The notes beneath the pieces were generated by a model, which was not told the origin of the DNA, did not search any database, and worked only from the letters and a program-made list of their open reading frames with translations. From IMG/VR virus record IMGVR_UViG_3300020419_000923, positions 1 through 64,000 of that record: a stretch of DNA of 64,000 nucleotides, one strand, 5' to 3'. The translations under genes were made by a program, and so were the position numbers. The DNA is from a virus. Positions within the stretch are counted from its first letter, which is position 1, and the number at the start of each line of letters is the position of its first letter. Shown here piece after piece: positions 31,082 to 40,429 of this stretch.

Positions 31082-31753
31082 TTACTTACTGGTTGTTGAT
31101 TTGATACCTTGGCACTTGGTTATATAAGGTTTATAACTTCTTATCCATGGACATAACTGTTTACACATAATCGCATCGTTAGGCCACCAACCTATTTCTT
31201 CTTGTAATCGCATGATCTCTCTGGCCGCATCTGGATAAAGTACATAAGCACTATGTCCTGGAAGTCCCTGAGGTATATTTTTATCAGCTAACCAAGGTAC
31301 TTCGTTAATACCTTCTTCTAGTGCTCTATCATATTCTTTTGCTGAAAAGGTTGCTCCAATGGGATCGTTAATACTTACAGCACCTTCTCCTGGCCACCAA
31401 TCCATAATTTTCATATCAAACTTTTTTATAAAAATAGCATCATGTTCTAATATAAGAATGGGTCTATTTAATGTAGCACACTTACGCCATAACATGTAAT
31501 GACTCTGTGCCGCCGCTATGCGTTTATTGTTATCATAAGTTTTATACGCTGACAGTAGTAGTTTTGTCTTTTCACACACTTTCTTTTTACGTAATGGCCA
31601 TGTGTAATTTACTTGCCACATGTTTTCTGGAGTGATTGCTGGAAACTTTTCTACTGTTAATTCTGATTCAGTATCAATAATACTTTGTACACAACGGTCA
31701 GAAAACTTTTCACTATCCTCGTGTCCTTGTATGTATATTACGTATGCTTCCAT
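31082..31753 (-). CDS. glycosyltransferase family 25-like, copy 1
   Basis: 223 aa. N-terminal AYVIYIQGHEDSEKFSDRCV, a central AAAQSHYMLWRKC helix, the ILEHDAIF motif (ExD type, about residues 99-106) and a GLPGHSAYVLYPDAAREIM segment follow the GT25 (LPS biosynthesis) pattern. A paralog of the same type is at 35644-36213. It overlaps the methyltransferase gene by 16 nt. Confidence 0.75.
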   Translation of the reverse strand: MEAYVIYIQGHEDSEKFSDRCVQSIIDTESELTVEKFPAITPENMWQVNYTWPLRKKKVCEKTKLLLSAYKTYDNNKRIAAAQSHYMLWRKCATLNRPILILEHDAIFIKKFDMKIMDWWPGEGAVSINDPIGATFSAKEYDRALEEGINEVPWLADKNIPQGLPGHSAYVLYPDAAREIMRLQEEIGWWPNDAIMCKQLCPWIRSYKPYITKCQGIKSTTSK

Positions 31754-32346
31754 TTGACTTTTAATATATAACTATCTGGAACATTCTTGCTACTAAAATC
31801 ATGATGGCTTACTTCATGTTTGTTTATAACACTCATAAGTTGGTTATATTTTTCCATTGTAAAATCATTAGGGTGACTCTTTATCCAATGGTGATTTAAG
31901 TCTACCTTATCTAGCATCCATACATCTTCAATATAGTAACTTCCTTGTGGTTTAAGGAATTCAAATAATCTTTGAAATGTAAGGCGTTGTCCTTCTGGAG
32001 TATGTAATCCATCATCTATAATAAAATCAAACTTTAATCCTTGATTTAAAAAATGTTTATTACATGAGTCTGCTGTACTATCTAATTGGGCCCATTGTAC
32101 TCTTGGATCTTCTAAGCATGGTAAATCTTTAGCTTCTACCCTTTCAAAAGTATCTATAGTGTAAATCTTGGCTTGTGGAAAATACTCTAACCAAGCGTTA
32201 GTGCTTTCTCCTTTGAACGTTCCTATTTCTAATATGTTGATATTATCATTTTTATATTTTGTAAAATCTTCTTGATACAATTCCCAATATCTATGCTTCA
32301 TACCTTTATCGCATTTATGTTTTACAAAAACTTCTTTAAGATTCAT
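31738..32346 (-). CDS. class I SAM-dependent methyltransferase
   Basis: 202 aa. SAM motif I is ILEIGTFKGES (about residues 38-48), the post-I acidic residue is in YTIDTF, and FDFIIDDGLHTPEGQ gives the motif II aspartates with a His, as in CmcI-like and macrocin O-methyltransferase-like proteins. The setting suggests O-methylation of a sugar in the phage-made glycan. Confidence 0.82.
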   Translation of the reverse strand: MNLKEVFVKHKCDKGMKHRYWELYQEDFTKYKNDNINILEIGTFKGESTNAWLEYFPQAKIYTIDTFERVEAKDLPCLEDPRVQWAQLDSTADSCNKHFLNQGLKFDFIIDDGLHTPEGQRLTFQRLFEFLKPQGSYYIEDVWMLDKVDLNHHWIKSHPNDFTMEKYNQLMSVINKHEVSHHDFSSKNVPDSYILKVKWKHT

Positions 32347-32361
32347 AATCTTTTCTCCATG

Positions 32362-33054
32362 TTATTTAATCTCTTTAGCAAAACCATGTACACTGGTGTG
32401 AATTCCACCATATGGCGCACTCAGCACTTGATACCAACCCCATTCGTTTGGCAAAAGCTCACAGTTTTTGTTAAGCTGTAATACACTAGCAGTATCAAAA
32501 TGTTTTCGATGATGTATGATTAAAGAACTAGGTAAAAAATGAAACCAATCGTTGTTGATGTCATTTTCGTCTTTTGGAAGTTCATGAAGTTTGCCTGATC
32601 CAAAATTTGGTCCTCTATTATCTCTTACCATAAAGCCAATAGGTCCTTGCTCAAAGGCTTTTCTATACCAATGATGTAGATCAACCTGTCTATCTATTTG
32701 TGTATTCCAATCAAGTCTAATTATTAGATTAAATTCTTTAGGAATTTTTCTTAATAGATCACAATGCTGTAGAATAGGTACAGTACCAAAATATAACTTA
32801 TCCCAACTTAATTTTTTTTCAACATAGTTTTTAAACTTTCCATGCTTACATATATTTGCTACTTCCATTGGATGATAATGCCATTTTGGATAGTGCATGG
32901 TAAACAAATTATCATGTAGTTCTTTAGGAATAAGATTAGTTTTGTTAGTAAATGTATGATAAAAATAAGTTGCTTCAGGAACCTTTTCCTTCATAAACTT
33001 TACTATACGACTATTTTTATCATTTACACCAGATATACAAACTGCTAGTCGCAT
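32362..33054 (-). CDS. putative glycosyltransferase
   Basis: 230 aa. RLAVCISGVNDKNSR at the N-terminus and LIIRLDWNTQID (possible DxN/DxD-type site, about residue 112) suggest a GT-A-like fold; a His/Trp-rich middle (HYPKWHYHPMEV) is distinctive. I cannot assign a family; the call rests on the fold pattern and its position between transferase genes. Confidence 0.5.
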   Translation of the reverse strand: MRLAVCISGVNDKNSRIVKFMKEKVPEATYFYHTFTNKTNLIPKELHDNLFTMHYPKWHYHPMEVANICKHGKFKNYVEKKLSWDKLYFGTVPILQHCDLLRKIPKEFNLIIRLDWNTQIDRQVDLHHWYRKAFEQGPIGFMVRDNRGPNFGSGKLHELPKDENDINNDWFHFLPSSLIIHHRKHFDTASVLQLNKNCELLPNEWGWYQVLSAPYGGIHTSVHGFAKEIK

Positions 33055-33065
33055 TACATTTTTTC

Positions 33066-33557
33066 CTACAATTCAGCTACAGCGTAAAAAGAATGATTTA
33101 AATCATATCCATGTGTTACAAATACCTTGCTAAATTTCTTTGACTGAAAGTAATCTTCTATATGCTTTGGTTCTAATATGTGTACGTGCTTTCTATTATT
33201 CCAAGGCTTCCAATATCTTTGATCAGGATGAGGAAGATATAAAAAAATAATTCCTCCCTTATGTAATCTAGTAGACCAATGATTCAATGCTCCGACCCAG
33301 TCATTCAAATGTTCTAAACAATGAGAAGAAAATATATAATCAAATTTTTCATTTGGTAAATTAAAAGCATCATACTCATCTGGTATGACTAAATCTATCA
33401 TTCTTGCTCCAGGAAATGCCCATTCTTTTCTATTTGGTCCAATGTCTATACCTTTTCCTGTTAGCACTTGTTTAGCAAAAGGAAACGCATATTGTGCCGC
33501 ATATCCTTTAGATTGTAATTCTAAATATTCTTTTCCGTCATACTTAATAGTATTCAT
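33066..33557 (-). CDS. SAM-dependent methyltransferase, small
   Basis: 163 aa. GKGIDIGPNRKEWAF stands for motif I, and FDYIFSSHCLEHLNDWVGALNHW is the motif typical of Methyltransf_11/23 proteins, followed by KGGIIFLYLPHPD. Likely methylates a sugar or other small acceptor in the glycan route. Overlaps the upstream gene by 14 nt. Confidence 0.78.
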   Translation of the reverse strand: MNTIKYDGKEYLELQSKGYAAQYAFPFAKQVLTGKGIDIGPNRKEWAFPGARMIDLVIPDEYDAFNLPNEKFDYIFSSHCLEHLNDWVGALNHWSTRLHKGGIIFLYLPHPDQRYWKPWNNRKHVHILEPKHIEDYFQSKKFSKVFVTHGYDLNHSFYAVAEL

Positions 33558-34329
33558 TTATCTTAACCCCGTTATCTTTAAACATCTTTAAATGATGTTC
33601 CCATTTATCCCATGGTCTGTTAGTATATATGTATATGTCTTCCGGCTTAAAGAAACACTGAGACAGATGCATATAACCGCTGTCTACACCAATATGAGCT
33701 CTAGCTTTACTCATAGCATAACCTGCCATAGGTGCTCTCTGTAGCAATGGATGTGTAGCCTGTCCACCTAAGTAAATTGGCTTGTATCCTTTTGTAATCC
33801 AAAAGTTTAAAATGTTATTCATTTGATCTGGTTTTAGCATACGTTTTTTACTTCCAGCATCTACTTGAACTGTAACAAATTTTTCTGGCAACAAACTTTT
33901 TTCTGCTTCTGGATACGGACATTCTGGTTTCAAACAAGGATAAGATTTCATATATTCGTCGACATAAAAACTTGGCTGAATGACTTTTTGAATCTTACCA
34001 GGATATTTTTCGTAGTAATGTAAAACTGCGTCTGGATGTTCTTGTTTTACTAAATCAAAAAATCCTTGATCCTGATTAGTCTCAGATTTATATCTATACC
34101 ATTTTAATTGTACACTATCTTTAGGAAATAAATTAATTACTTCTGTCCATGTTTGAGGCTTATCTCTATTGTATTGATGCCCTGCTATATGTAACGTTGC
34201 CGGTTCATTAAAGGCTTGTCCGTAGTTATAAGTTAATAAAGTTGAGTGTACAATATCTCCAAATCCAGGACAACCGTAAGGAAGATCCTTAATCCTTGTA
34301 CTCATATATCTCATTACAACGTGTTTCAT
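33544..34329 (-). CDS. GT9/heptosyltransferase-like glycosyltransferase
   Basis: 261 aa, GT-B type. GCPGFGDIVHSTLL near the N-terminus resembles the acceptor loop of heptosyltransferases, and the C-terminal half has FVTVQVDAGSKKRMLKPDQ, YKPIYLGG and MSKARAHIGVDSGYMHLSQ, matching the ADP-heptose-binding D(S/T)G..H region. ATG 34329 overlaps the upstream stop as TAATG. This suits the hldE/hldD-like genes at the right end of the window. Confidence 0.72.
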   Translation of the reverse strand: MKHVVMRYMSTRIKDLPYGCPGFGDIVHSTLLTYNYGQAFNEPATLHIAGHQYNRDKPQTWTEVINLFPKDSVQLKWYRYKSETNQDQGFFDLVKQEHPDAVLHYYEKYPGKIQKVIQPSFYVDEYMKSYPCLKPECPYPEAEKSLLPEKFVTVQVDAGSKKRMLKPDQMNNILNFWITKGYKPIYLGGQATHPLLQRAPMAGYAMSKARAHIGVDSGYMHLSQCFFKPEDIYIYTNRPWDKWEHHLKMFKDNGVKINEYY

Positions 34330-34865
34330 TATCTTCTCTCTAAGACACAATATCCGTAACTTTTGTCGTCTAAGATATTCATTTTATATTTTCCCCTAGC
34401 AACACATTCGTCTATAGCTCTTTTTATTTCGTGGTAATTACTATCATGGAAAACTAGATACTTAGATATACTGTTTTCATATCTACGTATTTCTTTATTT
34501 ACATGCTTGTAATGATGCATACTATCAATCAAAGTCATTTCGCATTCATTAACAGGACACACTAGACTGTCGCTTTCAACAAATGAAACATTGTATCCGT
34601 CAAATACATGTTTATGATTATTAAGATGTTGGAAGCTTCTGTCTATCAACTCTGCTTTTATATTAGCATTACCTGATAACACCGCCGCGGCTGATCCGCC
34701 TTGCATTACTCCTAGCTCTCTATAACTATTACATTCACCTGCTAGTTTTTGTAAAGTATCGTAGTATCTTAAAAAATCGTCTTTATAATGACTACGATAA
34801 AATTCTCTTATTTCATTATAAAACTGTTTTAGGTCTTTACAGTGACCAAACTCGTTTACGTTCAT
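34329..34865 (-). CDS. SAM-dependent methyltransferase-like protein
   Basis: 178 aa. SYRELGVMQGGSAAAVL fits motif I, AELIDRSF the second strand, TLIDSMHHYKHVNKEI the acidic/His motif and KYLVFHDSN the fourth strand, as in CmcI/rhamnosyl O-methyltransferase-like folds. The glycine pattern is less canonical than in its neighbours. Probably acts on a sugar. Confidence 0.65.
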   Translation of the reverse strand: MNVNEFGHCKDLKQFYNEIREFYRSHYKDDFLRYYDTLQKLAGECNSYRELGVMQGGSAAAVLSGNANIKAELIDRSFQHLNNHKHVFDGYNVSFVESDSLVCPVNECEMTLIDSMHHYKHVNKEIRRYENSISKYLVFHDSNYHEIKRAIDECVARGKYKMNILDDKSYGYCVLERR

Positions 34866-35647
34866 TTGATTGCCTCCATTAGTGTTGAAACGTTTTCTCC
34901 TCTTTCAGGAAGCAGATCTTTTAGGAAAAAATGTACAAAAAATGCTTCTGATAGTCTGTTGTCTTCTATTCCTTTGTATAGGCCGTTATATCTCCAGTCT
35001 AAATTCTTAGTAGGTATACCTTCTTTTTTTACCCACCAGTTTAATAACATTTGGTCAGTTGACCATTTTTTATAACCGACGCCGTCTACAAAGTCTTTGA
35101 ATTCTGGTCTTGAAATAAATTCTTTAGCAGTTTGATTTTTTAAGTATGGTAAAAACTTTTTACTATTCATTACCATTAATCCCATATTGTAAAATTCTGC
35201 TCCTAGATGATTCCATTTCCAATCAACATCATCTAGATGTTCAAATGCCGCTTTAGAATATTTTCTTATTTTAGATTTATATTTTTTAGCACAAGGTAAT
35301 TCTCTTTCTGCTACTGCTCCAAATGCGTACTCTTCAGTTAGAGAATCAAAAATATTAGGAGCACCTTCTTTTATATAAATGTCACTATCTATTATAGCAA
35401 TTTGATCGTAATTTTTTAAATGAGTAAAAGCATTCTCTTTTTCATATATAGGAAGATATCCTAGTCTATTAACTGCTTCTTTACTTCTTCCTGTTCTAGT
35501 TTCGTCTGGACGTATTTTAAGTATTGGTTCGTTTTGTACAATGTGTATTATGCCAAACTTGGCACAGTATTTACTAACACTCTCTATACAATGTAGATAT
35601 AACTTGCTTTGTGATCCCACAGCTACTTGATAAATCATTCTATTCAT
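34862..35647 (-). CDS. glycosyltransferase, GT8-like
   Basis: 261 aa. The metal-binding motif is IAIIDSDIYIKEGAP (about residues 86-100); YNMGLMVMNSKKFLPYL and WSTDQMLLNWWVKKEG follow the usual GT-A donor/acceptor order, and AFFVHFFLKD supplies a C-terminal His. The ATG is ATGA-coupled upstream. Confidence 0.75.
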   Translation of the reverse strand: MNRMIYQVAVGSQSKLYLHCIESVSKYCAKFGIIHIVQNEPILKIRPDETRTGRSKEAVNRLGYLPIYEKENAFTHLKNYDQIAIIDSDIYIKEGAPNIFDSLTEEYAFGAVAERELPCAKKYKSKIRKYSKAAFEHLDDVDWKWNHLGAEFYNMGLMVMNSKKFLPYLKNQTAKEFISRPEFKDFVDGVGYKKWSTDQMLLNWWVKKEGIPTKNLDWRYNGLYKGIEDNRLSEAFFVHFFLKDLLPERGENVSTLMEAIK

Positions 35648-36213
35648 GATAGGTCCCTAGTAAAGCTAACATCTGATTGAAATGTAACTTTGTTGTTTTT
35701 ATCAAATTTCATATCTACAATACCATCACACAGCATCCAGTCTGCTGGCATGGCTCCATTTTCAAATACCCAGTCTAGTAGTTTTCTAGCACCGTCTGGT
35801 GTTATATGATATGCTCTAGCACCCTCATACCAATTACCTGGTTTTATAGGTTTAGCTTTGTTAAATCCTTCAAACTTGTATACATCACAGTCTTCTATTT
35901 CTCCCATAGGTCTTTTAAAAATGACATCGTGTTCAAATATACACATAGGAGTCTGTGAAACAAAACACTTTTCCCATAATAGATATTGACTTAGGAAGCA
36001 ACCTTGTGTGCCGGGACGTTCTAGCAATCGCTGACACTTTTTATTAACTAAGGACGATCTTAAATTATAATCTTCTAATTTTACATTTGTACCATTGACT
36101 CCTTCGTATAGTTGCACTTTCCAACCATGTTTCTTAGCACTTTCCATTGCTCGTAAAGCCATAGCAACACTATCCTTGTAGTCTGGTAGATATATTAAAT
36201 AACCTTGTGTCAT
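35644..36213 (-). CDS. glycosyltransferase family 25-like, copy 2
   Basis: 189 aa. YLIYLPDYKDSVAMALRAM, the FLSQYLLWEKC helix, MCIFEHDVIFKRP (ExD motif) and GARAYHITPDGARKLLDWV match the GT25 layout of the gene at 31082-31753. Shorter than typical GT25 enzymes (about 250 aa), with the C-terminal part reduced. Confidence 0.72.
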   Translation of the reverse strand: MTQGYLIYLPDYKDSVAMALRAMESAKKHGWKVQLYEGVNGTNVKLEDYNLRSSLVNKKCQRLLERPGTQGCFLSQYLLWEKCFVSQTPMCIFEHDVIFKRPMGEIEDCDVYKFEGFNKAKPIKPGNWYEGARAYHITPDGARKLLDWVFENGAMPADWMLCDGIVDMKFDKNNKVTFQSDVSFTRDLS

Positions 36214-36377
36214 CTGTCTTTAAGTTCCTTCAAGTTTTTAATCTTCCATTCATCTGTTGTACTTTGTAATCCCCATTTTTCAATCTCTTCACTTGTTCTA
36301 TTACAAGCTACACAAAAGCCACTATCTTCGTCAATACTACAAACACTTATACAAGGACTTTTAATTTCTTCTGGCAT
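36210..36377 (-). CDS. DUF1289-like cysteine protein, 55 aa
   Basis: SPCISVC, then GFCVAC about 8 residues later, followed by TSEEIEKW: the CxxxC...CxxC plus EIxxW pattern of DUF1289, presumed metal-binding proteins common in Proteobacteria. ATG 36377 lies five bases past the upstream stop; an in-frame ATG at 36425 would lengthen the N-terminus. Its presence inside a glycan operon is unexplained. Confidence 0.7.
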   Translation of the reverse strand: MPEEIKSPCISVCSIDEDSGFCVACNRTSEEIEKWGLQSTTDEWKIKNLKELKDR

Positions 36378-36382
36378 ACATT

Positions 36383-37231
36383 TTATGGAAGATTTAACAC
36401 TTCCTTTTTTATAATTTCTTTCCAATGTTCAGGAAGCCAATTCATCTGGGCCGCCTTAAATCTTCTATCGTCTTTTTTACTTCCTTTGCCTGTTGAAAAA
36501 ATATCATATCTTTTCTGTCCCCAAGCATTCCATTGGTACGGAATATATTCAAATTTTTCTTCCATATTATTCCATTCGGTCATTGTTGCTCTTAACACAT
36601 CTTGATCTACAAACCAATAAATTTCTCTTTTAAAAGCCTCTATCATATTGTTACTAAAAAGTTTTCTAAACTTGATTCCTGTACTGCCTTGACCTAAGCA
36701 AAGTGCACTAGCAATAAAAACTCCTGGATCTTTTGGCTTGGGCATGACTGCTACATTTTTTGCCATGTCTCTAAAATCCTTTTGATGGAATCCGTTTCTT
36801 AGTACTGTATCACAATCTAATTGAAATATATATTGGTCGTCAGCTTTAAACAATTCATGTAATCGCATAAATCTAGCACTTGCTAGATATGTTCTTCTAG
36901 CTATATAATCTAAATCGCCTGTCTTAAATATGTCTTGACCTTCCTTCATTCTTTTTGTATTTTTCTTCAAGTCTTTGTAAAGTTGTTCCGAAACGTGTTC
37001 GTACGAATACGTAAAATTGAATTGTCTAGTTAGGTCATCTAACACTATTTGGTTCATATTACCTTCGTTAATTATATGGCAGTGAACGTGTATCCAACCT
37101 ATTGTTCTGTTTATACTTTGTGCTAATGCGTATCCGTGCCTATCAAAATAATCGTAGTCACAACTAAAAAATATAATATCTTTTGCTTTGTTAGGAACAT
37201 TATGTCCATGTAGTTTTGGTAGCTCAAACAT
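36383..37231 (-). CDS. glycosyltransferase, GT8-like
   Basis: 282 aa. DIIFFSCDYDYFDRHGYALAQSI opens the domain, YIFQLDCDTVLRNG gives the DxD site (about residues 136-149) and VDQDVLRATM the second acidic motif. The C-terminus is basic (WKEIIKKEVL). Overlaps the FkbM gene by 8 nt. Confidence 0.75.
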   Translation of the reverse strand: MFELPKLHGHNVPNKAKDIIFFSCDYDYFDRHGYALAQSINRTIGWIHVHCHIINEGNMNQIVLDDLTRQFNFTYSYEHVSEQLYKDLKKNTKRMKEGQDIFKTGDLDYIARRTYLASARFMRLHELFKADDQYIFQLDCDTVLRNGFHQKDFRDMAKNVAVMPKPKDPGVFIASALCLGQGSTGIKFRKLFSNNMIEAFKREIYWFVDQDVLRATMTEWNNMEEKFEYIPYQWNAWGQKRYDIFSTGKGSKKDDRRFKAAQMNWLPEHWKEIIKKEVLNLP

Positions 37232-37904
37232 CTGGACTCATTTCTGGTCTATATGCTAATACTGCATTTTTTTCGCCCTTGCCTAATTTTCTAACCATTC
37301 TATATCCTATGTCCATAAGTACACTTCTTATACTTTCTCTTTCGAACCCATATCTAGCAGGGTGATCTTTTCTTTCATATAAAATTATTGGTTTACATCT
37401 TTTTAAGGTTTCAATTGCTCCTTTAGCAATCAACGGTTCATATCCTTCTGCGTCAATTTTAATGAAGTCTACGTTTTGTAAATTAAAAGAATCTAATGTT
37501 TTGACTTTATATTTTCCTTTAGTAGCATTGGGGTCTACATGAGTACTAAAACTTTTATGTGTTTCAATAATGTCTACATCTTTTTCTGTATCACCAAGAC
37601 CAACAGGATGAGTTGTTACATTATAAACTTTTTTCATATCTAGATTATATAATAAACTGGGTAATAGTTTTGTGTTTACTTCATAAGCGTGAACGTGTTC
37701 AAATGATTGACTTAATCTAAAAGAAGTTATTCCGACATGAGCTCCGATATCTACTGCTATTCTAAGTTTAGCACAGTGAGAAATTGCTGTTTGTAATTCC
37801 CAATTTTGATATTCCTCAATTTTTCCGTTGCCTTGTTTTTTAGCACTTTTAAGACAAATGTCTTGAGGTATAGTTCTCCAACCATCTAGTTCTACATAAC
37901 TCAT
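37224..37904 (-). CDS. FkbM-family methyltransferase
   Basis: 226 aa. AVDIGAHVGITSFRLS is SAM motif I (about residues 51-66), VHAYEVN the second strand, and the FkbM signature VDFIKIDAEGYEPLIAKGAIETL (about 145-167, split here for reading as IDAEGYE) is intact. FkbM enzymes O-methylate sugars and polyketides. ATGA-coupled to the KpsC-like gene upstream. Confidence 0.88.
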   Translation of the reverse strand: MSYVELDGWRTIPQDICLKSAKKQGNGKIEEYQNWELQTAISHCAKLRIAVDIGAHVGITSFRLSQSFEHVHAYEVNTKLLPSLLYNLDMKKVYNVTTHPVGLGDTEKDVDIIETHKSFSTHVDPNATKGKYKVKTLDSFNLQNVDFIKIDAEGYEPLIAKGAIETLKRCKPIILYERKDHPARYGFERESIRSVLMDIGYRMVRKLGKGEKNAVLAYRPEMSPDV

Positions 37905-38680
37905 CTATTAACCTGATACTCAAATGTTAGGTCCCATGCTATGCCATTAGTATATTCATCTCTATTGAATTGGCTCCATGCTATGTGTTCTAACATTTCC
38001 TTTCTATTAAAATTTGTTTTATTTTGCCAGTGTTGAACAGCACTTTGTCCTAGTATTTCAATTGGTTTTCCTAAACACAATGCTTCAACAGCCGCCATGC
38101 TATGATACGTTATAACTTTTTTTGAGTTTGACATCATAGGCAAAATTTCTTCATATCTTTTCCTGCGTTTCTTTTTCCCTTTTTCTCTTACAACTAAAGG
38201 AACATCTAATGAACTATAATAGTCTAACGTTTTTTGTTTCCAACTATCATAATCTTCTCCTAAGTATTTAAAGATATTGGACTGGTTGGGTAGCACAATC
38301 AGGTTGTAATCTCCATCTAGATTCCAATCATCAGACCAAAGTTTATCATCAATTTCAAGAAGATTAATCCTGCTATGAGATACTTTTTTTACTGTGGTAT
38401 TTTGTAAAGAATTGTAACTTATTCTATAGTGCCAAGGTGTTTTATGCCTATGGTTACCTATATATCCGTTATCAATATGAAAGAAGTTTATTTTCTTATC
38501 TTTAATAATAGCATCAAACACCCAATCATCAAAAGGATGACTGAATGCTAGATACCTATCTTTTTCTATTTCTTCAGGACCACTGATTGTTTTTACATCA
38601 CAAAGCCTATATAGGTGTGTGAAAAGTTGTCCTCTTAATTTTCTACTATTTTCTGGAACTTGAAACTTATAATGACGCAT
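37901..38680 (-). CDS. KpsC/KpsS-like glycosyltransferase, copy 4
   Basis: 259 aa and the first gene of the glycan operon. FHIDNGYIGN and YRISYNSLQNT correspond to FYYIDNGYMGN and YRVVKNNIQHT of copy 3. Later, PLVVREKGKKKRR, KVITYHSMAAVEALCLGKPIEIL and MLEHIAWSQFNRDEYTNG match the family ending. Overlaps the uvsY gene by 14 nt, so glycan genes are physically joined to the recombination operon. Confidence 0.72.
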   Translation of the reverse strand: MRHYKFQVPENSRKLRGQLFTHLYRLCDVKTISGPEEIEKDRYLAFSHPFDDWVFDAIIKDKKINFFHIDNGYIGNHRHKTPWHYRISYNSLQNTTVKKVSHSRINLLEIDDKLWSDDWNLDGDYNLIVLPNQSNIFKYLGEDYDSWKQKTLDYYSSLDVPLVVREKGKKKRRKRYEEILPMMSNSKKVITYHSMAAVEALCLGKPIEILGQSAVQHWQNKTNFNRKEMLEHIAWSQFNRDEYTNGIAWDLTFEYQVNR

Positions 38681-39122
38681 CTTCCATGCCTGCTACTCTT
38701 AACTTGACTACATTGGTTATCTGCCACTGTTTTTGATCAAGTCCTTTTAACAAGCCAAGCCATTTATTTCTTAGAAGTGCAAACTCATTGATAATTTTTT
38801 CGTAGTCTACTATATCAGCTTCTCCGTCAACATATTTTTCAACATCTCTACTAGAAAGAGCTCTTTGATAGTTTTCTAAATATTTCTTGAAATATGTACT
38901 TCGTAGCCTACGTAATTCGATATTTAGATAATTTAAAATTGCTTCAATTTCTTGAAGTTGCTGGAAACGCTGTTCTACTATGCCAGGAAGTTCAGCCGCC
39001 GCACGTTCAACATTACCTTTCAGCTTTGTTTCTACTCTTGCGGCACTCAACTCACTTTCAAAGTGTTGAATAGCGTCTGGTATCTTATTGATATCTCTTG
39101 CTACATCAGAGTAATATCCCAT
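38667..39122 (-). CDS. uvsY: recombination mediator UvsY
   Basis: Loads UvsX onto gp32-covered single-stranded DNA. 151 aa (T4 UvsY is 137), helical, with the marine-phage UvsY segment LRRLRSTYFKKYLENYQRALSSRDVEKY (recognised around residues 71-98, cited here only by its LRRLRS and SSRDVEKY parts) and a C-terminal WQITNVVKLRVAG. It lies in the conserved neighbourhood with uvsX and gene 32. Confidence 0.85.
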   Translation of the reverse strand: MGYYSDVARDINKIPDAIQHFESELSAARVETKLKGNVERAAAELPGIVEQRFQQLQEIEAILNYLNIELRRLRSTYFKKYLENYQRALSSRDVEKYVDGEADIVDYEKIINEFALLRNKWLGLLKGLDQKQWQITNVVKLRVAGMEDASL

Positions 39123-39368
39123 TTACCTATCCCAGTCTTCTGGGTCCTGTTCGTCATAATCTTCAGGATCTTCCATATCTAAATAATATGAAATTGCCGC
39201 ATCAAGATTATCACAGTTACCCATAGCATCTCTAAAAGCAGTATCGTCTGTTCCAAAGTCAGCACATACGTCTACATATCTTTCTGCTACTGTTTCAATA
39301 GCTTTCTTATCGATATTTTCTTTGAATGTATTCCAGATATCGACTATCATACTTGATTCCATTGTCAC
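39123..39368 (-). CDS. conserved acidic phage protein, 81 aa
   Basis: A helical N-terminal part (VDIWNTFKENIDKKAIETVAERYV) and a very acidic tail (MEDPEDYDEQDPEDWDR). It sits between uvsX and uvsY, overlapping uvsX by ATGA, and starts the uvsY ATG right after its stop. The acidic tail could mimic DNA or bind recombination proteins; inference. Confidence 0.6.
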   Translation of the reverse strand: MTMESSMIVDIWNTFKENIDKKAIETVAERYVDVCADFGTDDTAFRDAMGNCDNLDAAISYYLDMEDPEDYDEQDPEDWDR

Positions 39369-40429
39369 TCCTGTTCGGTTTTTACTGGTTCTTCGACCTT
39401 GGTATTTACCACAGAATCATCTTTGGCGTGTAAATTAGACATAATCATATCCAACATGTCACCTGTCCAGTTTTTTCGATATTCCTTATGTTCTTCGCCT
39501 TTGACATCAATGTATTTTAGCCTATTTCCATCCTTTACTAGTAAGCCTTTTTTCTCAAACAAATCAACCAATCCACTATATGGATTCATTCCTGTCTCGT
39601 ATGGAATTTTAACTTGTACGCCTTCAAACGGTTTAGCATATCTAGTTTTCATTACCTTACAGCCAGCTCTGATACCACGTACATCAGTTACTTTGTTGCC
39701 GTCTTCGTCTTCTTTTAGTTTTAGTTTTTTCATTGCTACAACAATACTAGACGCATATATAAAGCCTTGTCCACCTGATATTTTATCATCAGGATCAAAC
39801 ATATCTTGTGATGCGTAAGTATGATTAGTACATACTAGTCCTACATTATGCGAACCAATCATGTTAACAGTATTTCTTACAAGTGATGTAAGTGCCTTAG
39901 GTTTTCTACCCATGTCACCTTTCATATCACCTTTGTTAAACTGATCTACGTCTGTAGGAGTAAGTAACATACCCAAACTATCAATAACAAATAATACCTT
40001 AGGACGATCTTCCTCTGGCATTGCTTTGTAGTCTATCATAAATGTTGATACTGTTTTAGCAACATCATCAATCATTGACATATTAAGTTTAAGTAGTTTT
40101 TCTTCGCTTGTATCAACGTCTAGTGCTTGTAACCAAGTTTCATCTAGTGCGTTTTCTGAATCGATTAATACAACAAAGATTCCTTGTTCCTGTGCCGCTT
40201 TTACAATGTTACCAGCACAGATATAACTTTTACCTGCTCCTGATTCACCTGCGAACACAGTTACCTTACCCATTGGAACTCCTTTGTGAAAGTCTCCTGA
40301 GATAAGATAGTTGAGTGCGTAGTTACCTGTACTAATCCAATCAGTCGGGTCATTGAATCCCGCACTCATGCCTGTAATGGATTTTGTTAGTTGTGTCCTA
40401 AATTTGCTAGGATCAAAAGTTTTTGCCAT
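39365..40429 (-). CDS. uvsX: RecA-like recombinase UvsX
   Basis: Strand-exchange recombinase. Walker A is GESGAGKS (61-68), the glutamate-bearing strand is VVLIDSENALDE, Walker B is VLFVIDSL (145-152), and ISGGQGFIYASS fits DNA-binding loop 2. 354 aa versus 391 in T4. The acidic, Glu-rich C-terminus is typical. A hairpin separates it from gene 32 upstream, and AAGGAGG precedes its ATG. Confidence 0.95.
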   Translation of the reverse strand: MAKTFDPSKFRTQLTKSITGMSAGFNDPTDWISTGNYALNYLISGDFHKGVPMGKVTVFAGESGAGKSYICAGNIVKAAQEQGIFVVLIDSENALDETWLQALDVDTSEEKLLKLNMSMIDDVAKTVSTFMIDYKAMPEEDRPKVLFVIDSLGMLLTPTDVDQFNKGDMKGDMGRKPKALTSLVRNTVNMIGSHNVGLVCTNHTYASQDMFDPDDKISGGQGFIYASSIVVAMKKLKLKEDEDGNKVTDVRGIRAGCKVMKTRYAKPFEGVQVKIPYETGMNPYSGLVDLFEKKGLLVKDGNRLKYIDVKGEEHKEYRKNWTGDMLDMIMSNLHAKDDSVVNTKVEEPVKTEQE

